64,000 bases of DNA from Sphingobacterium sp. HMA12 (GTDB lineage Bacteria; Bacteroidota; Bacteroidia; Sphingobacteriales; Sphingobacteriaceae). The notes below the pieces were generated by a model that was not told where the DNA came from, did not search any database, and worked only from the letters and a program-made list of their open reading frames with translations. The translations under genes and the position numbers were made by a program. Of this stretch, positions 1-7,108 are shown in pieces; the stretch's first letter is position 1; each line of letters opens with the position of its first letter. The stretch spans positions 481,595 through 545,594 of the forward strand of contig NZ_BEYR01000003.1 of assembly GCF_002933815.1 (NCBI RefSeq), given 5' to 3'.

Positions 1-648
1 GATCAGTATGCCTATGTATTGAACTTGCAGCCGGGCGAACTCGAAATTCCGGTCGAATTTAATGGAGAGACCAATTATGTCGTAACCTCCGATGGAAGCG
101 GTGAACTAAACGATGGAAATGCCGTTGGTATTAAGATGAGAGAACGTGTATTCTCCTGGAAAATAGCAACTGCTGGAGAATACCGTGTCGTGGTCAACAT
201 GCAGAAGGCCACAGCAACAATCTATTCACCGGCAAAAGCGCTTGCTCCCAAAATAGTGACATGGACAGGAGACCAGCCTTATACAACTACTGTAGCCGAT
301 TTGTGGATGCACGGAAGTATCAATGGCTGGGGAACTCCTGTAAAAATGGATTGTCAGGTAAGTTTGGCCGATCCGCAGGTTTTAGTCTATACCGGTGGTA
401 AAGTTGGGACTACCAAGTTTATCGTGACTGGAGATAACAGTAATAACAAAAACCTGGCTTACGCATTTAGTGCTCCGCTCACGTCTGCGGGTGTGGCCCA
501 GACCTTGACGCTCACCCTGGGAAAAGCAACCGAACTGGGCGGGGGCACCGCGAGCGCAAATCGCAATTCTTATTTCACTATTCCGGCGACGACCAATGTG
601 CTGATTTTTGATTTAAGAAACATGACAATTCTGGCGTTAAAACGGTAA
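1..648 (+). CDS. SusE/SusF-like outer-membrane glycan-binding protein (C-terminal part)
   Basis: The reading frame is open from base 1, so the N-terminus lies outside the window. The visible part is about 215 residues of beta-rich sequence with a WKIATAGEYRVVVN strand pattern and a second repeat starting near VADLWMHGSINGWG, as in SusE/SusF-type starch-binding lipoproteins of Bacteroidota polysaccharide loci. Such proteins sit on the cell surface and bind glycan for the SusC/SusD transporter; that role is inferred from family and context. The next gene starts 38 bp downstream on the same strand and is probably co-transcribed. Another surface beta-sandwich lipoprotein is possible, since the lipobox is not visible. 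Confidence 0.6.
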   Translation, partial: DQYAYVLNLQPGELEIPVEFNGETNYVVTSDGSGELNDGNAVGIKMRERVFSWKIATAGEYRVVVNMQKATATIYSPAKALAPKIVTWTGDQPYTTTVADLWMHGSINGWGTPVKMDCQVSLADPQVLVYTGGKVGTTKFIVTGDNSNNKNLAYAFSAPLTSAGVAQTLTLTLGKATELGGGTASANRNSYFTIPATTNVLIFDLRNMTILALKR

Positions 649-686
649 ACGGTCGTATAAAAGCGCATAAATTAACTTTAACATTT

Positions 687-2255
687 TTGAAAGTGAAAAA
701 TATAAATTATAAAAAAGCCTGTCTCAAAGCATTTACTGTCATGCTTTGCTTTCTAGCAGTGTCATGTAAGAAAGAAGGCGCCGATACTGAAAGAGCATTG
801 TCGGGAACCTTGGTGAAACCCAGTTACAACAGGAGTTCCATGTTTCGTAACCCTTTAAACGGTTGGGTCATGTACGCTTCAGCTTCGGGCAATTCCTCTT
901 ATTGGGATACCCAATTCTATGTGCCTGACTTAGGTAAAACGGTCAAAGCGATTGACTATGCATCAGCCTGTTATATCCGTACCAGCTGGCGCACCTTTAA
1001 CCCTGCAGACGGCGTATATGCCTGGCGGGATCCCAGTACCGCAATCTATAAAATGATCAAAGGGGCACAAGATAAAGGTCTGCCAATTGCCTTTCGTATC
1101 GTCGTCGACGGTCGAGACCAGGGAGCAAATACGCCGCAGTTTGTGTTCGATGCAGGCGCCAAGTATTATGTCGCCAATACTTCTTTTCCGGATAGAAAAA
1201 CACCTGTGCTGCAAGATCCTATTTTTCGGAAATATTATAGCAAGCTGATCGAAGAATTGGCGAAAGATTTTAACGATTTAAATAAAACCTCCTTTGTCGA
1301 TGCCTATGGACTCGGCTTGTGGGGTGAAGGGCATAGTGTCATTTATGAAGATCCTAATAATCCCTCCGGCCAAAATATTGAGGTGATCAAAGAAGAAGTT
1401 GTTGATTGGATTTCAGATGTGTATTCGAAGAACTTTACAAAAGTGCCTTTGCTGATCAATTATCATCGCTTAGTTGGCGACCCTGCGGGCAATGGAGCTC
1501 CTAATCCTAATTCAGAGAAGCTGTTGAATAAGATGATCAGCAAAGGATATAGCCTGCGTCAGGATGCCTTTGGAATGACCGATTATTATCAAAGCTGGGA
1601 GAAGAATTTTGCCAAGGTCTGGAATTTTAAACGCCCAATTATTATGGAAGGCGGTTGGATTACCACGGGCACACACCGTTACTGGACTGATCCAAGTGGT
1701 AAATACAGGCAAGACCATCCTGAAGATGTTCGGCAGGGCGAATTTGACAGCTCTTTGGAAGCTGCAGTAAACATGATGGATTTCCGTATCGGTGAAATTG
1801 AAAGCTGGTTTACCAAGTCCTTTACCTTATGTCAGCGTTTTATTTCTGAAGGTGGCTATCGCTTATATCCCGATCGTGTTTATTTACCAGAGAAAGTCAA
1901 TTCGGGTACAGAAACGACAATTAACCACCGCTGGCGGAATATGGGCTGGGGGTATTTTCCAAACAATATTCCTCAATGGAACTATAAATATAAAGTAGCC
2001 TTTGCGCTTTTAGATGAAGAAAATAATGTGAAAGAAGTTTTTGTAGATGATAAAGGAGAGCCATCAACCTGGCTTAAGAATAATCCAATGGCGTACGAAT
2101 TAAAAGCTAAGATCGGCGTTCCCGCTGGAAACTATACCTGGGCCGTAGCCATTGTAGATACCACAAATGAAAATGAGCCGGGAATAAAACTTGCCGTGAA
2201 TGGTGATCTGACCAGTACCGGATGGTTAAAGCTATTGAAAGTACAGGTACAATAA
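687..2255 (+). CDS. Glycosidase-like TIM-barrel lipoprotein (DUF4832-type)
   Basis: This is a 522-residue protein with a lipoprotein signal (hydrophobic stretch ending VSCKKE). It begins at TTG 687 or GTG 693; no ATG is available near the signal peptide. The mature part starts with RNPLNGWVMYA and carries barrel-like motifs such as YGLGLWGEGH and IIMEGGWITTG, which resemble DUF4832/GH42-like proteins. The acidic residues in GEGH and MEGG could be catalytic, but this is inference. The C-terminal 120 residues look like a beta-sandwich (YKVAFALLDEENNVK). It follows the SusE/F-like gene by 38 bp and ends at a hairpin terminator, so it is probably the last gene of a polysaccharide-utilisation operon that begins upstream of the window. 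Confidence 0.6.
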   Translation: MKVKNINYKKACLKAFTVMLCFLAVSCKKEGADTERALSGTLVKPSYNRSSMFRNPLNGWVMYASASGNSSYWDTQFYVPDLGKTVKAIDYASACYIRTSWRTFNPADGVYAWRDPSTAIYKMIKGAQDKGLPIAFRIVVDGRDQGANTPQFVFDAGAKYYVANTSFPDRKTPVLQDPIFRKYYSKLIEELAKDFNDLNKTSFVDAYGLGLWGEGHSVIYEDPNNPSGQNIEVIKEEVVDWISDVYSKNFTKVPLLINYHRLVGDPAGNGAPNPNSEKLLNKMISKGYSLRQDAFGMTDYYQSWEKNFAKVWNFKRPIIMEGGWITTGTHRYWTDPSGKYRQDHPEDVRQGEFDSSLEAAVNMMDFRIGEIESWFTKSFTLCQRFISEGGYRLYPDRVYLPEKVNSGTETTINHRWRNMGWGYFPNNIPQWNYKYKVAFALLDEENNVKEVFVDDKGEPSTWLKNNPMAYELKAKIGVPAGNYTWAVAIVDTTNENEPGIKLAVNGDLTSTGWLKLLKVQVQ

Positions 2256-2277
2256 AAAGTACCAAATGACAATCAAA

Positions 2278-2308
2278 AACAGCCGCCACTACTTATTTGG
2301 TGGCTGTT
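2278..2308 (+). terminator. Hairpin terminator after the glycosidase-like gene
   Basis: An 11-bp stem (AACAGCCGCCA with TGGTGGCTGTT, one G-T pair) encloses a 9-nt loop 23 bp after the stop codon. The following sequence is only moderately T-rich. Confidence 0.7.
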
Positions 2309-2413
2309 TATCGTTTCCTCTTTTTGGTTTCGTCATCCAATTTGTTTTGAATACTATTGGATTTTCACTGCTCTACGCCAATTTTTATGTTGATCCTTTC
2401 TCTCGAAAGGTAA
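2309..2413. repeat. Dispersed ~105-bp repeat, copy 1
   Basis: This segment, from TATCGTTTCCTC to TCGAAAGGTA, recurs at 22984-23088 in the same orientation with roughly 85 percent identity by eye. Both copies follow directly after a terminator hairpin and run into decayed coding sequence. It contains no convincing gene. It may be the border of an old insertion or the remnant of a mobile element. Confidence 0.6.
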
Positions 2414-2745
2414 CATGTAATTTGACGAAGAATTCTTAGACACAATAAAAACTTCAGTTAAAAAAGTTGATAAACAAATTATTGATTCTCAATTGAGATA
2501 TGTGCCAGTATGGATTCAGAAAGAAATATGCTTTATCAATCCTAAAATTATGTGGTTAAATCTTAACACGGAACAAAAGAGTCTTGTTCTAGATCAATTA
2601 AGCAGTATAATGGGATTGCCAGTTTTTGTTATTGAAAAAGACTGGTGGGTCTGCATGCGTGAAAATATGATAGTGGGAGAAAGTCTAACATAGGAGGATC
2701 TTCTAATAAGTATCAGAAAAATTCAAGATAGCATGAATTGTTAAA
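2414..2745 (+). pseudogene. Internally deleted AbiEii-type nucleotidyltransferase toxin relic
   Basis: From the ATG at 2550 the frame reads MWLNLNTEQK, then LPVFVIEKDWWVC, the hallmark N-terminus of AbiEii-family nucleotidyltransferase toxins. Instead of the catalytic core, it jumps to MRENMIVGESLT and, in the next frame after the TAG at 2691, EDLLISIRKIQDSMN. This is the hallmark C-terminus of the same family. About 200 residues are therefore missing and the end is frameshifted. The upstream 2417-2549 is open in the same frame but not recognised. A further short decayed frame follows to about 2898. No AbiEi antitoxin is adjacent. Confidence 0.65.
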
Positions 2746-2858
2746 GGGCAAAATAGCGAAATATTCTAAGCGATTAAGAAAATATAGTCACGATAAAATA
2801 ACCTTTAGATATCACAGCAATCTATATGATTCTACTAAATTTTTAGACGCTTTTGATA

Positions 2859-3602
2859 TTATAACTGATAAAATATACAATAAATCATACTCAGATTAAA
2901 AGCTGCATGGCAAATTATAGCTCCCCAAATAGCTCCTGATTTCACCTTGAAGAAGTAAAAAAGTCTGCTCACAAAATACATTGACAAACACCAGATGAGT
3001 GCGGGTATGAAAAGAAAATGCCAACCGCCGTGCAGGTATACTAGTCCGAAATGTGCAATGTGGGTTAAGGCAAACGCCGAGCTATCTAGTATTGACGCTC
3101 CACGATTTCCAAATCTCGAAACAAAGGTTTCATGAACTATTCCTCTAAAATAAAGTTCTTCACCAAAGGGACTAAATAACATTCCTGTACCAGCCATGAT
3201 GAGGAACATTTGCCTTTTTGCCTCTATCGTTAAATCTGGGGGAATCTTATAAGAATTCGCGATATATACATACCAGTTTTGATAACTGTCCTGATAAAGT
3301 GATTTACCCAAGAGGAATAACAAATAAGCATATAAGCAACCACAAATAAAAGCTATGCACAGCCACGTATAATTTTTAGGTCTGTTCCACCCAATGGCCT
3401 TCATACCCTTTTTATTCAAGAACATGAAAGGAACAATAAAAGATAACAGCATTATTAAACCAATAAAACGATAATCGGCATATTGATTAGCGTGGAGCAC
3501 CATAATAAATCTTGGTACACAAACTATTAGAATTAGAAATAAACCAAATTTCCAATTGAAGTTTAGAATATTATTCCAAAAGCTTCTTAAATAAGGGTTC
3601 AT
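2859..3602 (-). CDS. CPBP family intramembrane metalloprotease
   Basis: This membrane protein of about 247 residues has several hydrophobic segments. It carries the CPBP/Abi signature EELYFRGIVHETF (EExxxR) followed by the histidine segments FALTHIAHFG and AIICHAAFNL, which together form the glutamate and histidine active site of this family. Members cleave membrane-embedded substrates; some act in bacteriocin immunity or prenyl-protein processing, but the substrate here is unknown. The start was set at ATG 3602 (MNPYLRSFWNN), because the longer frame begins with a GTG inside the dispersed leader repeat. It is transcribed against its neighbours and overlaps decayed DNA at its 3' end. Confidence 0.8.
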   Translation of the reverse strand: MNPYLRSFWNNILNFNWKFGLFLILIVCVPRFIMVLHANQYADYRFIGLIMLLSFIVPFMFLNKKGMKAIGWNRPKNYTWLCIAFICGCLYAYLLFLLGKSLYQDSYQNWYVYIANSYKIPPDLTIEAKRQMFLIMAGTGMLFSPFGEELYFRGIVHETFVSRFGNRGASILDSSAFALTHIAHFGLVYLHGGWHFLFIPALIWCLSMYFVSRLFYFFKVKSGAIWGAIICHAAFNLSMIYCIFYQL

Positions 3603-3656
3603 AAAAGGTATATTTTTAATGGGTTGCTGTAAGATAGCAAAAAAACTTTCTCTTTT

Positions 3657-3760
3657 CACCTCCCCATTCCCGCCATTCACCGAGTTTTCCTGTCCGTTGG
3701 TCTAAAGCCCATAGGCTTGGGGCAGATTGTGTCGTAGTTTTGAGTCAACAAATAAGAACA
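3657..3760 (+). promoter_or_regulatory. Dispersed leader repeat, copy 1, with TAGTTTTG -7 box
   Basis: About 105 bp from CACCTCCCC to AATAAGAACAA is repeated in front of five NTF2-like gene copies (3657, 19324, 22198, 26859, 28688). Within it, TAGTTTTG at 3735-3742 matches the Bacteroidota -7 consensus TAnnTTTG in all five copies, so the repeat very likely carries the promoter and 5' leader. No conserved -33 TTG is evident. Confidence 0.7.
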
Positions 3761-3803
3761 ATACTTAAGAATAATACTACTAACACAATAAAATAAAGAC
3801 ATT

Positions 3804-3947
3804 ATGAACCATCATGAGTGTATTCAAAAGGCACTCATGATAGCTTTATCATCAAATAAAAAACAAATAATTTCGATAAAAAACTCTAGTAAAAACATTC
3901 GCAGCAGCAGCCCTAATCGCAGTATCAACATTTGCAATGGCAGCTGA
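3804..3947 (+). other. 47-codon upstream frame created by a 73-bp insert
   Basis: This ATG is at the same place as the normal start of the intact paralogue at 26993. Here a 73-bp insert (about 3808-3880) follows it and shifts the frame, so translation yields a 47-residue unrelated peptide. That peptide ends at a TGA (3945-3947) overlapping the downstream ATG 3937 by 11 bp. The insert contains a perfect 10-bp stem, ATCATGAGTG pairing with CACTCATGAT. The overlap would permit translational coupling, but function is unproven. Confidence 0.5.
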
Positions 3948-4323
3948 CAAACCCGCATCGGAATCTGAGAAAGCAAACGTTAACCTTTCCACAGCAGACT
4001 TTGCTCTTGAGCATTATGTTGCGGTAACTACCGAAGGAGAGTCAGCTGGCGTAGAGCAGTTATTTGCCGAAGATTTCAGCCAAAAGGTTCAATCGGCAAA
4101 TGCCAAGACCAACAGCCGCGATCAAGTCGTAAAATACTTGAAAAAACAAAAAGGAGCGAAGTTAAACTGTGTGATAAGCACCGATATCCTCGAGGAGTCG
4201 GCAGATTATATGGTCGCCAAAGTGACCCTAAAATTTGAAGACTTCACCAAGACTGATTTGGTGACTTTGGTACGTGAAGGTAATCACTGGAAAGTATCCA
4301 GTTCAGTCAACTCCTATAAATAG
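3937..4323 (+). CDS. NTF2-like/lumazine-binding-like protein, copy 1 (signal peptide lost)
   Basis: This 128-residue frame corresponds to the mature part of the 148-residue secreted paralogue at 26993-27439 (STADFALEHYVAVTT, then TKTDLVTLVREGNHWKVSSS). The fold resembles small NTF2-like or putative lumazine-binding proteins. The signal-peptide codons are still present just upstream, but a 73-bp insert and a TAA put them out of frame. The product would therefore stay in the cytoplasm, or the gene is silent. The coding part shows no decay, which suggests recent inactivation, gene conversion or continued use. It is closest to copy 4, including an almost identical 3' flank. Confidence 0.6.
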   Translation: MAADKPASESEKANVNLSTADFALEHYVAVTTEGESAGVEQLFAEDFSQKVQSANAKTNSRDQVVKYLKKQKGAKLNCVISTDILEESADYMVAKVTLKFEDFTKTDLVTLVREGNHWKVSSSVNSYK

Positions 4324-4332
4324 TCTCTAATA

Positions 4333-4417
4333 ACTAGTGGTCAGCTCGATTACAAAAGTTGACCACTAGTGAATCATATGTTTATTTAAGGCCACCTCGT
4401 GAGACGTGGCTTTTTTT
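4333..4417 (+). terminator. Double hairpin and terminator after NTF2-like copy 1
   Basis: A perfect 11-bp stem (ACTAGTGGTCA 4333-4343 with TGACCACTAGT 4360-4370) is followed by GCCAC...GTGGC (4391-4410) and seven T residues. The same arrangement follows copies 4 and 5. Confidence 0.8.
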
Positions 4418-4451
4418 GTTTCTATACTTTTATTTAGCACTTTATCTTATC

Positions 4452-4793
4452 TTAAATAATTTTATCAGGGATTTGATTTAATTGTGAAACTAAATAATTA
4501 ATAGGGGCGGTCAATTCAGATTGGTTACAAATGAATTGCTCAATAACGCCATAGGTTTCAAACGTTGATATATTAAAGCCATCTTCGATGTCATTATAGT
4601 AAATTATTTGATTTCCAAATAAAGCAACCTCCCAAAACCCTCCACCTTCATTTCCAAATAATTTTTCTTGCCACTTATGAGGAATGGCTTTGATGAGATT
4701 CCAAAGGTTTAACGCTTTATAATCCATTTTCAGTTCTGCCTGTAAAATAAGAAGTTTTATTTTGTCGATTGATATTGGTGTCCACATGCTCAA
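4452..4793 (-). CDS. Hypothetical protein, immunity-like
   Basis: This 113-residue soluble acidic protein has aromatic-rich motifs (LNLWNLIKAIPHKWQ, EGGGFWEVALFG, IIYYNDIEDGFN). It has no signal peptide, membrane segment or recognised catalytic motif. Size, composition and position among decayed accessory genes suit a stand-alone immunity protein of a polymorphic-toxin type, but no toxin is adjacent and the family is not firmly recognised. It is convergent with NTF2-like copy 1. Confidence 0.5.
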   Translation of the reverse strand: MSMWTPISIDKIKLLILQAELKMDYKALNLWNLIKAIPHKWQEKLFGNEGGGFWEVALFGNQIIYYNDIEDGFNISTFETYGVIEQFICNQSELTAPINYLVSQLNQIPDKII

Positions 4794-5489
4794 AAATAAT
4801 GAAATTTAAAAAGAATTATATGAGAATAGGTGTACTAGAACCAAGCAGAAGCAAAGCCTATTCAACTTCATTGACGATATGTTCCTTCAAGTTAGCATAA
4901 TTAAGCAAGCCTCCGCGTTTCACCCATCTTTGTAATATTTAGCTTTTTCTTTTTGAAATTCCGCAGCTAGATTCTATTCAAGTGTAAGGTTTTGACACTA
5001 GTAACAAGCAGGAAATGCATTTTCTCCTATCCAATCCTCAGGTTCATATTATGGAGGCAGACGCATTAACCTGTATACTGGGTTGATATCATAGAAGTAA
5101 ATAATAAAGATTGAGAGCGATTAGGGGCATGCAATACTTTTTTGTACATACACTATATGATCGTTTGTAAACTAATTAAGCTTATCAAAAACATCTTAAA
5201 GGTTGTATTATCACAGCTGAAAAATTATAAAGAGCTTAACCTTAATGAAAGGAGGGATATGTCGGTTCCCTAAAATAAATACAATTAGACTTAAAAGAAA
5301 GCGGTATTTTGATCAGATCAAGAAATAAGAGTATTGGTTTTCATGCTGATAGAACGATACTGGCCAACACCTAAGAAACAGAGATTTTTGGTGATATAAA
5401 ATTTGCCTCTAATCTATTGACCATAAAATAAAAAAATGTAGGATTTTTAAATGTCTAACCCATAAAAATAAACCAAATTAAATTTTAAA
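4794..5489. other. Gene-poor stretch with decayed reading frames
   Basis: No intact gene is seen in these 696 bp. On the minus strand, 4870-5050 shows protein-like fragments (for example EDWIGENAFPACY and LAAEFQKEKAKYYKDG) interrupted by stops. This suggests an old inactivated gene of unknown family. Confidence 0.4.
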
Positions 5490-7040
5490 ATGATGAAAAA
5501 AATAATCCCATTTATATTAATCACAGTTTTCTTTATTACTGCATGCAAAAAAGATTTACACCCTGTAGATCCAAATACAGTACATACCCCCGACGGTTTT
5601 AGTAGTGATAGAACAAGAAACTTAAATATTGTTTATTTTGTACCCAATGATTTAGATACGTTACCTGACTATCAACGAAGGCTCAGTGATATCATGTTAT
5701 GGGTCAGACAATTTTATAAAAATGAGATGACCCGAAATGGATATGCAAATAAAACTTTTGGAATGTTTGTCAATAGTGACAGTCTTGTCAAGATTATAAC
5801 AATCCGGGGTAGTAAGCCCAAGAGCGCCTACCCCTATGAGGGGGGGAGTGGAGCTGTAGCGGAGGAGGTTAATGCATGGTTTGAAACTCATCCCTCTGAT
5901 AAGACGAGCGATCATACCCTTATTATAATTCCGAGATATGAATTTAGACAAGACGGTATAGCCACTGGAGGACCGTTTTACGGGACGGGGAAGTGGTGTT
6001 ATGCATTAGACTATGAGGATTTTAATATCGCCAATATCGGTTTGGCCAATAATCAATTTACAGGTTGGTTTGGTGGTTTAGCTCACGAACTGGGACACGG
6101 GTTAAACCTTCCCCACAATTCAGAGAAAGTTTCTGAGAAATTAACACTCGGTACCGCCCTGATGGGGTATGGCAATTTTAGTTTGGGTAAGGAGGGAACA
6201 ATGCTAACTGCTGCAGACGCAGCAATTTTGAATGCAAATCAAATTTTCAATAAAGACAGTAAAACTTATTACAACACCGCGAATGCGGAAATAGATCGTA
6301 TTCACGCCCAATATGATGCTGCAAAAGAAGCTATTGTTGTGTCCGGCAAGTTTCATTCATCAAATAAGATTAATAGTATTGCATATTATAATGATCCCGA
6401 AGGAGGCGGAGACTATAACGCGATAACATGGGAATCAAAAACAATTGGTATAGATAGCTTTTATGTTGAAATGAAAACTTCGGATTTACAATACAAAGGA
6501 GACTCGTTGTACGATTTAAGGCTAAGATTTATCCATGAGAATGGTATAATTTCTACCTTTACTTATAACTATAAATTCATAAATAATATACCGATAATAA
6601 ATTTTAGTACCCGTTCAGAACTAAGCAAACAAGGTTGGCAAGTACATTCTTTTAGTTCTGAAGAAATAGCTGAAGAAGATGGAGCCGCAGCAAATCTCAT
6701 TGATGGAAGTTCTTCGAGCTATTGGCATTCTCGTTGGTCGACCAATGAAACTACATTTCCTCATGAATTAATCATAGATTTAGGAGCAATCAAAACAGCC
6801 CATGGACTCAGCTACACACATCGCAATGGATTGTCACGTGCAGTTAAAAATATAGAAGTTTCCTATAGTGCCGACGGAGTTAGCTTTAACCAAGTTGGAA
6901 ACTACGAGGTTCCCAATCTCAATGGACCACAGTATTTGGATTTTATGGCACCAATGTCGTTTAGGTTTCTTAAAATAAAAGCCATTGATGCTTGGGACGG
7001 AGAACAGTTTGCAGCAATTGCTGAGCTCGGTCTTTATTGA
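5490..7040 (+). CDS. Secreted zinc metalloprotease (metzincin) with discoidin-like C-terminus
   Basis: This 516-residue lipoprotein has the signal MMKKIIPFILITVFFITACKKD. The zinc site HELGHGLNLPHN (HExxHxxxxxH) lies near residue 203 and is typical of metzincins, here of a ZmpA/enhancin-like secreted type. The last 150 residues, from WQVHSFSSEE through GSSSSYWHSRW to the end, form an F5/8 type C (discoidin) carbohydrate-binding domain. It probably acts on glycoproteins at the cell surface; the substrate is inferred. It is monocistronic between a gene-poor stretch and a convergent terminator shared with the GH2 gene. Confidence 0.8.
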   Translation: MMKKIIPFILITVFFITACKKDLHPVDPNTVHTPDGFSSDRTRNLNIVYFVPNDLDTLPDYQRRLSDIMLWVRQFYKNEMTRNGYANKTFGMFVNSDSLVKIITIRGSKPKSAYPYEGGSGAVAEEVNAWFETHPSDKTSDHTLIIIPRYEFRQDGIATGGPFYGTGKWCYALDYEDFNIANIGLANNQFTGWFGGLAHELGHGLNLPHNSEKVSEKLTLGTALMGYGNFSLGKEGTMLTAADAAILNANQIFNKDSKTYYNTANAEIDRIHAQYDAAKEAIVVSGKFHSSNKINSIAYYNDPEGGGDYNAITWESKTIGIDSFYVEMKTSDLQYKGDSLYDLRLRFIHENGIISTFTYNYKFINNIPIINFSTRSELSKQGWQVHSFSSEEIAEEDGAAANLIDGSSSSYWHSRWSTNETTFPHELIIDLGAIKTAHGLSYTHRNGLSRAVKNIEVSYSADGVSFNQVGNYEVPNLNGPQYLDFMAPMSFRFLKIKAIDAWDGEQFAAIAELGLY

Positions 7041-7061
7041 TAAAGTGTTAAGTTTTTATAG

Positions 7062-7094
7062 CATCAATGTTGATTCTTTACATCAACATTGATG
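7062..7094. terminator. Bidirectional hairpin between convergent genes
   Basis: A perfect 13-bp stem, CATCAATGTTGAT (7062-7074) with ATCAACATTGATG (7082-7094), separates the protease and GH2 genes. Confidence 0.75.
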
Positions 7095-7108
7095 TTATAG
7101 TATTAAAG

